A stretch of DNA of 38,281 nt from Candidatus Polarisedimenticolaceae bacterium (GTDB lineage Bacteria > Acidobacteriota > Polarisedimenticolia > Polarisedimenticolales > DASRJG01): positions 1 to 38,281 of the forward strand of contig DASVAW010000081.1 in NCBI GenBank assembly GCA_036376135.1, in the 5' to 3' direction. Below are positions 16,399-24,665 of the stretch, in pieces. The position numbers were made by a program, and so were the translations under genes. Each line of letters begins with the position of its first letter. Positions within the stretch are counted from its first letter, which is position 1. The notes beneath the pieces were generated by a model that was not told the origin of the DNA, made no database searches, and was given only the letters and a program-made list of their open reading frames with translations.

Positions 16399-19300
16399 AT
16401 GAGAATCCCCGCCGCGCTCCTCGCGATCGCCCTCGCCGCTTCCGTGGAGGGGCACGCATTCGAGGGGCTCGACCTCGAGACGGCGACCGCACTCCACCAG
16501 GACCGCGCGGGGTTCGTCTGGGTCGGGACGCGCGAGCGGCTGATCCGTTACGACGGATACGAGTCGATGACCTACGAGCACGACCTCGGCGACCCGCGGT
16601 CGATCTCCGACAACGACATCCGCAGCTTTTTCGAGGACCGGGCCGGGAACCTCTGGGTCGCGACGAACACCGGAGGGCTCAATCGACTGGACCCCCTCCG
16701 CCGGGGGTTCACGTCGTACCGCCACGACCCCGCCGACCCGCGATCGCTCGTGCACGACAGCGTGTACGCCGTCGCGGAGGACCGGGACGGGAAGATCTGG
16801 GTGGGAACCCAGGGCGGCCTCTGCCGGCTCGACCCGGTCTCGGGGAGCTTCGATCGTTTTCCCGCAGGGGCCGGGGGGCCGGCCCACGACTGGATCATCG
16901 ACCTGCTCGTGGACCGCGACGGGGTGCTGTGGGTCGGCACGAACGGAGGCGGTCTGAACCGCCGCGATCCGGCGACCGGGACGTTCCGCGCGTCGGGGGG
17001 GCCGTTCGCCTACGGACTGGTCGAGGGGGACGACGCGACGCTGTGGGTGGCGAACGACGTCGGAGTCTACCGGTTCGATCGTGCCCTGGGGACCGTAACC
17101 CCCATCCCGTTCGAGGACGGCGGCGCGCGCGTCGTGACCACGCTTTCGAGGGAGACGGACGGCACCCTGTGGGCCGGGACCTTCGACACGGGGATCTGGT
17201 ACCTCGCTCCCGGCACGCGCGCGCTCCGGCGCCAGCCGATCCCGGGGGACGGAACTCCCCCTGTGGTGAACCGGATCGTGGACCTGATGGTCGACGCCGG
17301 CGGGACCGTCTGGGTCGGGTCGTGGGGGACGGGACTCCACCGTGTCACCCGCGGAGCGCGACAGTTCCGCGAGGCGGGAGCGAGCCTCGGCCGAGCCGAC
17401 GTCACCGCGGTCTTCGAAGATCGTCGGGGAAGCCTGTGGTTCGGGGGCGGGGAAGGGGGTCGGGGCGGGAACCTCCGCCGGGTCGACGCAGACGGGCGCG
17501 TCACCAGCTACTCCATCGACGGAGCGCCGCTCGCGCTCCTCGATCGCGGCGGCGGCCGCTTGTGGGTCGGCACCACATCGGGGCTCCGATCGCTCGACGC
17601 TCGAACCGGGCGCCACGACACCGTCGAGGGCGTCGGTGCGACCTGGGTCTGGGACCTGATCGCCGACCGCGGCGGTTCCGTGTGGATCGCCGCCGGGGAG
17701 CGCGGCCTGCTGCGCCGCAGCGCCGACGGGACCTTCGAGCGGTTCGTGCCGGACCCCGCCGATCCGGGAACGATCAGCGACTCCTACCCGATCTCGCTCC
17801 TCGAGGACCGCGAGGGGACGATCTGGATCGGGACGCGCTCCGGAGGTCTGAACACGTGGAGTCCAAGGACTCGGGCGTTCACGCGTCACCTCCCGGACCC
17901 CGCCGACCCGGAGTCGCTGCGGCACCACAACGTCACGGCGGTCGTGCAGGATCGGACGGGGAGCGTGTGGGTGGGCACCTCGGGGGGCGGACTTCACCGG
18001 GCCTTCCGCCGGACCGCGGACGGGCCGATCCGCTTCCAGCGCTTCGGCGAGGCGGAGGGGCTCGTCGACGACAACGTCGTGAGCCTCGTCGAGGACGACG
18101 ACGGGTCGCTTTGGATCGGCACGCGACGCGGTCTCTCGCGGCTGGACCCGGCGCGGAAGGCGTTCGCCAACTACGACCTGCGCGACGGGTTGCCGAGCCC
18201 GGAGTTCAACGTCGGTGCGGCCGCGGCGGCGGGGCCGCGGCTGGTCTTCGGCACGCGCCGCGGCGTGTTGTCGATCGACCGGGCGACCTCGTTCCCGCCG
18301 CGCGAGCCCTCCCCCACGGTCCTCACCTCGATCCGCACCCTCGAGGGCCCGCTCGAGCCGGCGGCGTCGCTCGAGGTCCGCTGGGGGGAGGCGCTCTCCT
18401 TCGAGGCCGCGGTCCTCGACTTCGGCGAGCGCGGACGTCATCGGTACACCTATCGCCTCGAAGGGCTCCAGGAAGCCTGGGTCGAGCTCGGGACCCGCCG
18501 CGAGATCACCTTCACGCATCTCGACCCGGGGACGTACGTGCTCCGGGTCCGCGGCCGGAACGATCAGGGGGTCTGGAGCGAGATCCCCGAGCCCCTGCGG
18601 ATCCGGATCGTCCCACCGTTCTGGATGACGCTCTGGTTCCGCCTGCTCGTCGTGTCGTCGGTCGTGGGGCTCGCGTGGGCCTGGCACGTGAGGCGGACGG
18701 GGAGCCTCGAGCGGCGCAACCGCGAGCTCGAGCGGCTGCAGAGCGAGCTGCGCGTGGCCTACGGCCGGCTGCGCGGGCTCACCCGGCGCCTCGAGGCGGC
18801 CAAGGAGGAGGAGCGCAAGCACATCGCCCGGGAGTTGCACGACGAGATGGGGACGGCGCTCACCACGATGAAGCTCAACCTGCAGCTGCTCGGCGGCTCG
18901 GCTCCCGAGGAGGGGACGCGACGGGTCGCCGACTCGATCGGCCTGATCGATCGGATGATCGGCCACGTCCGCGAGCTCTCCCTCGACCTCCGGCCGCCGC
19001 TGCTCGACGAGCTCGGCCTCGCCGCCGCCCTGCGTGGATACCTCGAGGCGCTCTCGCGCCGATCGGGGATCGGGATCGAGCTGCGCGCGGAGGGGGTTCC
19101 GGCGGCCCTCCCCGACGACGTCGCGATCGCCGCGTTCCGCGTCGCGCAGGAGGCGGTGACCAACGTCCTCCGGCACGGGGGAGCCGGCCGGGTGGAGGTC
19201 GATCTGGGCTACGATCGCGCCGGGCTGGAGCTGACGGTCGTCGACGACGGCCGGGGGTTCGACGTCGCCGCCGCCTTCGAGCGCGCCGGATCGGGCCGCC

Positions 19301-19428
19301 ACCTGGGTCTGCTCGGCATGCGCGAGCGTGTGGAGGCGATGGGCGGGAGCCTCGCGGTCGAGTCGACCCCGGGGAGCGGGACGCGCGTGCACGCGCGGCT
19401 TCCGCTCGAGGACGGAGCGACGCCGTGA
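16399..19428 (+). CDS. propeller sensor histidine kinase (Reg_prop, Y_Y_Y, HisKA_3)
   Basis: This 1009-residue membrane sensor has a signal peptide (MRIPAALLAIALAASVEGHA). About a dozen Reg_prop blades follow, seen as repeated EDRxGxxWVGTxxGGLxRLDP strings over residues 25-640. Next are a Y_Y_Y beta domain ending at LRIRIVPPFW, one membrane helix (LLVVSSVVGLAWAW) and a coiled linker. The cytoplasmic kinase core is of the NarL-partner class: HisKA_3 with KHIARELHDEMG (His814), then HATPase_c with EAVTNVLRHGG, VVDDGRGF and LGLLGMRERVEAMGG. The periplasmic propeller architecture is like that of the carbohydrate-sensing hybrid systems of Bacteroidetes, but here the regulator is a separate protein. 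The stop overlaps the start of the LuxR-type regulator gene (GTGA), a clear cognate pair. The ligand is unknown. Confidence 0.9.
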   Translation: MRIPAALLAIALAASVEGHAFEGLDLETATALHQDRAGFVWVGTRERLIRYDGYESMTYEHDLGDPRSISDNDIRSFFEDRAGNLWVATNTGGLNRLDPLRRGFTSYRHDPADPRSLVHDSVYAVAEDRDGKIWVGTQGGLCRLDPVSGSFDRFPAGAGGPAHDWIIDLLVDRDGVLWVGTNGGGLNRRDPATGTFRASGGPFAYGLVEGDDATLWVANDVGVYRFDRALGTVTPIPFEDGGARVVTTLSRETDGTLWAGTFDTGIWYLAPGTRALRRQPIPGDGTPPVVNRIVDLMVDAGGTVWVGSWGTGLHRVTRGARQFREAGASLGRADVTAVFEDRRGSLWFGGGEGGRGGNLRRVDADGRVTSYSIDGAPLALLDRGGGRLWVGTTSGLRSLDARTGRHDTVEGVGATWVWDLIADRGGSVWIAAGERGLLRRSADGTFERFVPDPADPGTISDSYPISLLEDREGTIWIGTRSGGLNTWSPRTRAFTRHLPDPADPESLRHHNVTAVVQDRTGSVWVGTSGGGLHRAFRRTADGPIRFQRFGEAEGLVDDNVVSLVEDDDGSLWIGTRRGLSRLDPARKAFANYDLRDGLPSPEFNVGAAAAAGPRLVFGTRRGVLSIDRATSFPPREPSPTVLTSIRTLEGPLEPAASLEVRWGEALSFEAAVLDFGERGRHRYTYRLEGLQEAWVELGTRREITFTHLDPGTYVLRVRGRNDQGVWSEIPEPLRIRIVPPFWMTLWFRLLVVSSVVGLAWAWHVRRTGSLERRNRELERLQSELRVAYGRLRGLTRRLEAAKEEERKHIARELHDEMGTALTTMKLNLQLLGGSAPEEGTRRVADSIGLIDRMIGHVRELSLDLRPPLLDELGLAAALRGYLEALSRRSGIGIELRAEGVPAALPDDVAIAAFRVAQEAVTNVLRHGGAGRVEVDLGYDRAGLELTVVDDGRGFDVAAAFERAGSGRHLGLLGMRERVEAMGGSLAVESTPGSGTRVHARLPLEDGATP

Positions 19429-20060
19429 AGGTCGTGCTGGCCGACGATCACACCCTCTTCCGCGAAGGGGTGCGCTCGCTGCTCGAGCGGATTCCCGGGG
19501 TCGAGGTCGTCGCGGAGTACGGCGACGGCCGCGAGGCGCTCGACGGGATCGAGCGCCACCGCCCCGACGTGGCGCTGCTCGACATCACCATGCCGGGGCT
19601 GAACGGCCTCGAGGTCGCGACCCGCGTGATGCGCGCCTCGCCGGGGACGCGCATCCTGCTCCTCTCGATGCACGCGAACGAGGCGTACGTCTCCCAGGCG
19701 CTGCGCGCCGGCGTCGCGGGGTATCTCCTCAAGGACGCGGCGGCGGCCGAGCTCGAGCTCGCCCTGCGCGCCGTCGTTCAGGGGAACCGTTACCTCAGCC
19801 CCGCGATCTCGAAGCAGGTCGTCGACGGGTTCGTCGAGGGGCGCACGCTCGAGGCGGACCCCCTCGCCGGGATTCCGGCGAGGCAACGCGAGATCCTCCA
19901 GCTCATCGCGGAGGGGAAGAACACCAAGGAGATCGCCGCGATCCTCGGCGTGGGGATCAAGACCGTCGAGACCCACCGATCGAGGCTGATGGACCGGCTC
20001 GGCATCCACGACGTCGCCGGACTCGTCCGTTTCGCCATCCGCGCGGGGCTCGTGCAGTAG
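19425..20060 (+). CDS. LuxR/NarL-family response regulator
   Basis: This 211-residue DNA-binding regulator has a receiver domain (ADDHTLF, phosphorylation site LLDITMPG with Asp53, LLSMHANE, LLKDAA) and a C-terminal LuxR-type HTH (PARQREILQLIAEGKNTKEI, then VKTVETHRSRLMDRLGI-type recognition helix). The GTG start overlaps the sensor kinase stop, so it is the natural partner of that kinase. On phosphorylation it should activate or repress target promoters. The neighbouring secreted repeat proteins and glycoside hydrolase are candidate targets by position only. Its TAG stop doubles as the first half of the TAGACT hexamer before the next gene. Confidence 0.93.
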   Translation: MKVVLADDHTLFREGVRSLLERIPGVEVVAEYGDGREALDGIERHRPDVALLDITMPGLNGLEVATRVMRASPGTRILLLSMHANEAYVSQALRAGVAGYLLKDAAAAELELALRAVVQGNRYLSPAISKQVVDGFVEGRTLEADPLAGIPARQREILQLIAEGKNTKEIAAILGVGIKTVETHRSRLMDRLGIHDVAGLVRFAIRAGLVQ

Positions 20061-20063
20061 ACT
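20058..20063 (+). promoter_or_regulatory. putative -10 box of a leaderless promoter (AlkD-like gene)
   Basis: TAGACT contains the stop codon of the response regulator (TAG at 20058-20060) and ends six bases before GTG 20070. No Shine-Dalgarno sequence is present. Confidence 0.5.
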
Positions 20064-20069
20064 GCCTTC

Positions 20070-20693
20070 GTGACCCTCACCGACGTGTTGTCCGCCCTCG
20101 ATGCCGCCGACCAGGAGCCGCCGAAAAAGCGCGTCTCCCGCCTCGCCGCCCTGAAGAAGTCGATCGGGACCGACGACGCGCTGGCGCGCGCGCTCTGGGA
20201 GACCGGCCGCCGGGACGCCCGCGTCCTGGCGACGACGGTCGCCGATCCCGGTCACGTCGATCGCTCCACGCTCGACGCGTGGGCCGGCGCGGTCGACGAC
20301 GCCGCGCTCGTCGAGTCGTTCTCGCGTCTCGCGGGAGCGGTCCCGGGCACCGAGGTTCTCGCGCGGACGTGGATCGATGCGCAGGCCGAGTGGACCCAGG
20401 CCGCGGGGTGGTCGACGCTCGGCCAGTTCGTCGGGAAGGGAGGCGTCCTCACCGACGCGGAATGCGTCGTCCTTCTCGCGAGGATCGACGCCGGCCTGCG
20501 CGACGCGACGCCGGGGGTCCGGGACGCGATGAACGGCGCGCTGATCGCCATCGGCGCTCGCGGCGGCTCCCTCCAGAAGAAGGCGCTCGTCGTCGCCAAG
20601 CGGATCTCGAAGATCCTCGTCGGATCCGACGCGGTGGAGCAGATCCACCGGCTCGGCGACCGCGCGAACGTCGAGAAGTTCTGGTCGAGGTAG
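20070..20693 (+). CDS. AlkD-like DNA alkylation repeat (HEAT) protein
   Basis: This 207-residue soluble, all-helical protein resembles the DNA alkylation-repair HEAT-repeat family. The segment ALARALWETGRRDARVLATTVADPGHV matches the second repeat of AlkD-like proteins, and TQAAGWSTLGQFVGKGG and LIAIGARGGSLQKKAL fit later repeats. AlkD glycosylases remove N3- and N7-alkylated purines. This protein may do the same, or be a family member of unknown role; I cannot confirm the catalytic Asp or the aromatic DNA-contact residues. It is slightly shorter than the usual 220-240 residues. The GTG start is set by the promoter-like TAGACT. It ends five bases from the convergent glycoside-hydrolase gene. 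Confidence 0.7.
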   Translation: MTLTDVLSALDAADQEPPKKRVSRLAALKKSIGTDDALARALWETGRRDARVLATTVADPGHVDRSTLDAWAGAVDDAALVESFSRLAGAVPGTEVLARTWIDAQAEWTQAAGWSTLGQFVGKGGVLTDAECVVLLARIDAGLRDATPGVRDAMNGALIAIGARGGSLQKKALVVAKRISKILVGSDAVEQIHRLGDRANVEKFWSR

Positions 20694-20702
20694 GCGGCTA
20701 CC
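20689..20702. other. palindrome containing both convergent stop codons
   Basis: GGTAG-GCGG-CTACC is a 5-bp inverted repeat in which TAG is read as the stop of the AlkD-like gene on the plus strand (20691-20693) and of the glycoside-hydrolase gene on the minus strand (20700-20698). It could form a short hairpin but has no T tract. Confidence 0.4.
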
Positions 20703-23574
20703 GGGATAAGTCGCACGCGTGCGCCACCCGCACGAGGTAATAGACCCCTTCGCCCGGTGCCGGGTCCGGCCGCGCGTCGTCCCAGTACGGCGTCGCGAGC
20801 TCCGAGGCGAGCACCGTCGCCGCGCCGCCCAGATCCCCGCCGAGCACGTCATAGGCGGCGCTCGCCTGGGCGCTCCAGCTCACCCGCGTCGGCGGTCCCT
20901 TCGCGACCGCGACCCCCGAGACCTCCACCGCGACGACCCAGGCGTCCGGATCGGCCGGCGCGCAGTCGCAGGCGTCCCCCGCGGGATCGCCGTCGGCGTT
21001 CGTCTGGCCGGGGTTCGCGAGCAGGGCGCAGTTGTCGTCGGGGTCGAAGACCCCGTCGCCGTCGGGATCGGGGCGGCGGACGTCGAGGTACACCGCCGAC
21101 TGGGGGATCAGCCGCGTGGCGAGGTCGAGGGCGCCGTCGGTCACCGTGTGACGCGCGGGGGGAAACGTCGGCGCGATCGCGTGCGCCGCGAGCAGCGGCG
21201 CGACCTCGGCGGGGGAGTAGAGCCCCGTCGACGGGTCCTTGAGCGGCAAGGCGTCGAGGGCGAGCTTCGCCGGGTGGTTGCGGTCGATGCGGTACTCGAG
21301 GACCTCGACGACCGGGAAGCGCAGGTTGCGCAGGCGCAGGGTCGCATCCCACCCGCCGGTCTCCGCGCATCCCGTGTCCTTCGGGTCGTGTGCGTAGACC
21401 AGCAACCGGTCGGCAGCCGGCTCCACGCTGCGCCATCCCGCGAACACGACCCCCGCGTCCTGCACGGCCGGGATGGAGCGCAGGTCGTGCGACATCCGGG
21501 CGGCGAGCGCGGCGAAGTGGAAAAACGGCGTGCGCACCGCTTCGACGCGGTCCTGCGTCCCGTTCCCGTCCTCGTCGATGCGCATGAGCCCCGCGAGCGA
21601 GGTTAACCCTTCGAAGTTGTAGTTGAACGGCCAGGCGGTGAGGACCGACTCGCCCCCGGCCTTCCGCGGATCGGCGACCGCCTCGTCGAGCAGGCGGCGG
21701 AAGTAGTCGCCGCCCCAGGCGGGAAGGTACGCGCCCCAGCGGTACATGACCCTCGACGCCGGGTCGCGCCTCGGGACCCAGTCGGGGGTCGTCTCGTGGC
21801 TGCTGACGAGCAGGTCGGCGTAACCGGCCGGGTCGAGGGCGAGCGCGCGGTTGCGCGCGAGGCGGATCGTCTCCGCGGCCCCCGCGGCGTCGTCGTACGT
21901 GTGCACCGAGAGGAAATCGAGCGGGCACCCCTCGTTCGCGTGGTCGGTGCAGAAACGCTCGACGCGCGCGGCGCGCCGGCCGGCGAACGCCGGATTCGCG
22001 CAGACGAAGTTGACGTCGGTGTAGGCGCCCGGGTTGGGCGAGTCGGCGACCGGGGAGCAGTGGTAGAGGATCTGCCCCTCGTACCCGGGAAACAGCCCGG
22101 TCGCCTCGAGCCCGCCGATGCGGATCGACGCCGTGTCGATCGCGCGCTCCTCGAAGGCGCGCAGGATCGCGTTCGTCGTGTAGTCGTAGTATTCGAGGAA
22201 CTCGTTGTCGGTCCCCACCCAGAAGATCGGGAGGTCCGGCTCGTTCCCCACCGACCAGGTCCACGTCGCCGTCTGCGTGCCGTAACGGTCGATCAGATGC
22301 CCGACGAAGGTCCGCACGAAGAGGTCCCACTGGTCGTAGTCCTTCGGACGGTCCGGACAGGCGCCGCCGTATTCGTTCTCTCCCGTCGCGATCCGGCAGA
22401 GGTCGTAGGGGGTGCCGTGGAAGGTGACGAGCGGCTTCCGCCCGTGCGCGACGTGCCGGTCGAGCTCGTCGTGGACGCGGTCCCACCAATAGACCGGGGT
22501 CCCGACCGGGGCGAACTTGCGCACGGCGCCCAGCGGCAGCGTGAAGTTCCCCGGCGTCGTCGGATTGTCGTCCCGGTACGCCTGGGGGTAGTCGAGCACC
22601 CAGCTGGCGGGAGGACCGACGAGGCCGGCGACCTTCAGGGTGCCGTTGCCGTCGTTCACCGCCTGGACGGTCGCGAGCTCGGATTTGAACCGGTCGCACA
22701 CGAGGACCCGGTCCCCCTTCGCGTAGTCGAGGGAAAGCGGGCGGTCCGGCTCGATCCCGTAATACGGCCCCTCGACGAGGTCGGCGAGGTGGAGGACCGT
22801 CGACGCTCCCTGCACGGACATCGCCACGATCCGCCGCGTCTCCCGCTCGCGCACGACGTTCGCGTTCCCGTCGAAGGCGCCGAGCCCCGCCTGCCAGTAG
22901 TCGCCCAGGAGCGGGAAGTCGCGCTGCTGCTCGAAGAACTCCGGCGCCTCGGCCCGCGCCTGGTCGATCAGCGCGTAGACCGGCTCCTGATCGTAGGTGA
23001 CGCTGGAGTCGAAGTTGACCTTCACCTCCCCCGCGAACCACCGCCCCGTCCAGTGCACCGTCGGGAGCGCCGTGTCGATCGTCCACCCGACCGAGGCGCC
23101 GTCGAGCGCGCGGCGCGTGGTGAACGACCAGCTCGACGCCGCGGGGTTGATCGCGACCCCGTCGAGGGTCCGGGTGAAGACCGTGACGGTGTAGCTCCAC
23201 GACGGGGCGAGCGGGGTCGCGCGGGTCACGTGCACGCCGGTCCCCGAGCTCGTTCCGTCGTTGAAGTCGTGGAACGTGCCGGAGTAACCGGGGCGCCACG
23301 CGCGCCCGGCGCCCAGGACCTCCTCGGAGCCGCCGCTCCAGCTCAGCGTGACCGTCATCGCGTTCGGGTCGAGCGCTCCCGCGGGGAGATTCGATACCGG
23401 AACGACCACCTCGAACCAGAGGGTGGTCGGCGTCGGCACGTTCGCGGCCGCGCTGCACGGACGGGGTGAGGGATGAACCGGCGCGCAGTCGGAGACGAGG
23501 GCGGGGGCGGTCGAGGCCGCCCCCGCGGGAAAGGCGAAGGTCAGGAGAAGCGGAGCCCATCCCCGTGCGCGCAC
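20698..23574 (-). CDS. secreted GH39-like glycoside hydrolase with TSP3 repeat
   Basis: This is a 958-residue exported protein with signal peptide MRARGWAPLLLTFAFPAGAAS. An N-terminal beta domain (about residues 30-165) precedes a (beta/alpha)8-type domain of glycoside-hydrolase clan A. The acid/base motif WSVGNEPDLPIFW places Glu445 in the typical NEP position. SSHETTPDW (Glu594) after a beta strand is the candidate nucleophile. FLSVHTYDD and TAWPFNYNFEG fit the GH39 family fold. A calcium-binding thrombospondin type-3 repeat (DPDGDGVFDPDDNC, then NADGDPAGDACDC) and a FnIII-like tail ending YYLVRVAHACD follow. It probably acts on an extracellular polysaccharide. GH39 includes beta-xylosidases and iduronidases, but the substrate is unknown. 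It starts at GTG, seven bases after a TATCCT hexamer. Confidence 0.75.
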   Translation of the reverse strand: MRARGWAPLLLTFAFPAGAASTAPALVSDCAPVHPSPRPCSAAANVPTPTTLWFEVVVPVSNLPAGALDPNAMTVTLSWSGGSEEVLGAGRAWRPGYSGTFHDFNDGTSSGTGVHVTRATPLAPSWSYTVTVFTRTLDGVAINPAASSWSFTTRRALDGASVGWTIDTALPTVHWTGRWFAGEVKVNFDSSVTYDQEPVYALIDQARAEAPEFFEQQRDFPLLGDYWQAGLGAFDGNANVVRERETRRIVAMSVQGASTVLHLADLVEGPYYGIEPDRPLSLDYAKGDRVLVCDRFKSELATVQAVNDGNGTLKVAGLVGPPASWVLDYPQAYRDDNPTTPGNFTLPLGAVRKFAPVGTPVYWWDRVHDELDRHVAHGRKPLVTFHGTPYDLCRIATGENEYGGACPDRPKDYDQWDLFVRTFVGHLIDRYGTQTATWTWSVGNEPDLPIFWVGTDNEFLEYYDYTTNAILRAFEERAIDTASIRIGGLEATGLFPGYEGQILYHCSPVADSPNPGAYTDVNFVCANPAFAGRRAARVERFCTDHANEGCPLDFLSVHTYDDAAGAAETIRLARNRALALDPAGYADLLVSSHETTPDWVPRRDPASRVMYRWGAYLPAWGGDYFRRLLDEAVADPRKAGGESVLTAWPFNYNFEGLTSLAGLMRIDEDGNGTQDRVEAVRTPFFHFAALAARMSHDLRSIPAVQDAGVVFAGWRSVEPAADRLLVYAHDPKDTGCAETGGWDATLRLRNLRFPVVEVLEYRIDRNHPAKLALDALPLKDPSTGLYSPAEVAPLLAAHAIAPTFPPARHTVTDGALDLATRLIPQSAVYLDVRRPDPDGDGVFDPDDNCALLANPGQTNADGDPAGDACDCAPADPDAWVVAVEVSGVAVAKGPPTRVSWSAQASAAYDVLGGDLGGAATVLASELATPYWDDARPDPAPGEGVYYLVRVAHACDLSR

Positions 23575-23581
23575 GGGCGGA

Positions 23582-23587
23582 AGGATA
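23582..23587 (-). promoter_or_regulatory. putative -10 box of a leaderless promoter (GH39-like gene)
   Basis: On the minus strand TATCCT ends seven bases before GTG 23574, with no Shine-Dalgarno sequence. It lies only a few bases from the stop codon of the upstream NmrA-like gene. Confidence 0.5.
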
Positions 23588-23593
23588 CGGCGA

Positions 23594-24526
23594 TCAGGCG
23601 ATCCGGGACGCGTTCTCCTCCAGCCACTGCGCGAACGTCCGGAGCTTCGGGTTCAGCGAGCGGGAGAACGCCGTATCGCGCGCGCCGCAGAAGGCGTCGG
23701 AGAACTCGGCGTTGAACTGGAACATGTTCCCGAGGTCGTCCGCACCGGGGAAGCCGAGCCCCCGGTAAGCGTCGAAGGGGATCGCCTGGTAGGCGACCTC
23801 CTTCCCCAGCGCCTTCGTCAGCCCCGCCGCCATCTCGGCGCCGGTCAGATGCTCTCCGGCGATCCCGACGCGACGGCCGATCCACTCCGGCCGCTGGAAG
23901 ATCCCGTAGGCGCACGCGCCGATGTCCGCCGCCGCGATCCCGGGGAGCTTGCGGTCCATCATCGGGAGGCCGAAGACCAGCCGGCCGTCGGCTCCGGGCT
24001 TCGGCCCCATCCCGAAGTGGATCAGGTTGTCCCAGTAGAACGACGTCAGCAGCCACGTCGTCGTCTTCGGATCGAAGTAGGCGTCCGCCTCCCCCTTGCC
24101 GTCGAAGTGGGGGACCTTGTATTTGCCGTGCAGCGTGGGCATCCGCGGGTCGGACAGCGGGACGAACTTGCGCGTGTCCTCGAGGGTCGACCAGATGAAG
24201 TGCGCCACGCCCGCCGACTTCGCGGCCTCGGCGAGGTTTCTCGCCTGGGCCATCTCCTTTTCCGCGGAAAAGTGCTCCCAGAAGTTCGTGACGCCGTAGG
24301 CGCCGTAGGCTCCGGCGAACGCCCGCTTCAGGCTCGAGACGTCGTCCAGGTCGGCGGCGACGACCTCCGCACCGAGCGCCTTCAGCGCCAGCGCCTTCTC
24401 GGAGCCGGGGTTGCGCGTGATCGCGCGCGCGGCGAAGCCGCCCGCGGGGTCGGCGAGGATCGAACGGACGAGACCGCCGCCCTGCGCACCGGTCGCGCCC
24501 GTGACCGCGAGGATCTTCTTGCTCAT
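23594..24526 (-). CDS. NmrA-like NAD(P)-binding protein
   Basis: This 310-residue cytoplasmic Rossmann-fold protein belongs to the atypical short-chain dehydrogenase group. The N-terminal nucleotide-binding motif is VTGATGAQGGGLVRSIL. RAITRNPGSEKA and VVAADLDDVSSLKRAF follow, as in NmrA/HSCARG proteins. The usual Tyr-x-x-x-Lys catalytic pair of classical SDRs is not obvious, although HGKYKVPHF contains a Tyr-Lys segment, so it may be a redox sensor or a reductase of unknown substrate. Unlike most genes here it has a clear AGGAGG Shine-Dalgarno sequence five bases before the ATG (24532-24537). It lies between the kinase array and the glycoside hydrolase with no evident functional link to either. 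Confidence 0.85.
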   Translation of the reverse strand: MSKKILAVTGATGAQGGGLVRSILADPAGGFAARAITRNPGSEKALALKALGAEVVAADLDDVSSLKRAFAGAYGAYGVTNFWEHFSAEKEMAQARNLAEAAKSAGVAHFIWSTLEDTRKFVPLSDPRMPTLHGKYKVPHFDGKGEADAYFDPKTTTWLLTSFYWDNLIHFGMGPKPGADGRLVFGLPMMDRKLPGIAAADIGACAYGIFQRPEWIGRRVGIAGEHLTGAEMAAGLTKALGKEVAYQAIPFDAYRGLGFPGADDLGNMFQFNAEFSDAFCGARDTAFSRSLNPKLRTFAQWLEENASRIA

Positions 24527-24544
24527 GATGGCCTCCTGCTCGGA

Positions 24545-24550
24545 ATCCTA
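24545..24550 (-). promoter_or_regulatory. putative -10 box of the NmrA-like gene
   Basis: TAGGAT within TATAGGATT lies just upstream of an AGGAGG Shine-Dalgarno sequence on the minus strand. The implied start of transcription, near 24538, would give a leader of about 12 bases containing only the Shine-Dalgarno sequence. Confidence 0.4.
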
Positions 24551-24665
24551 TACGCACCCGGACCGGCGTGTGGGTGTCTGCGTCGGGGTGCGCGACCGCG
24601 AAGATCCGTGGGGGAAGCTGGACGTCGGGGTCGGGGTCGTGCGGGTGCGCTAGGTCCGGTGCGTA

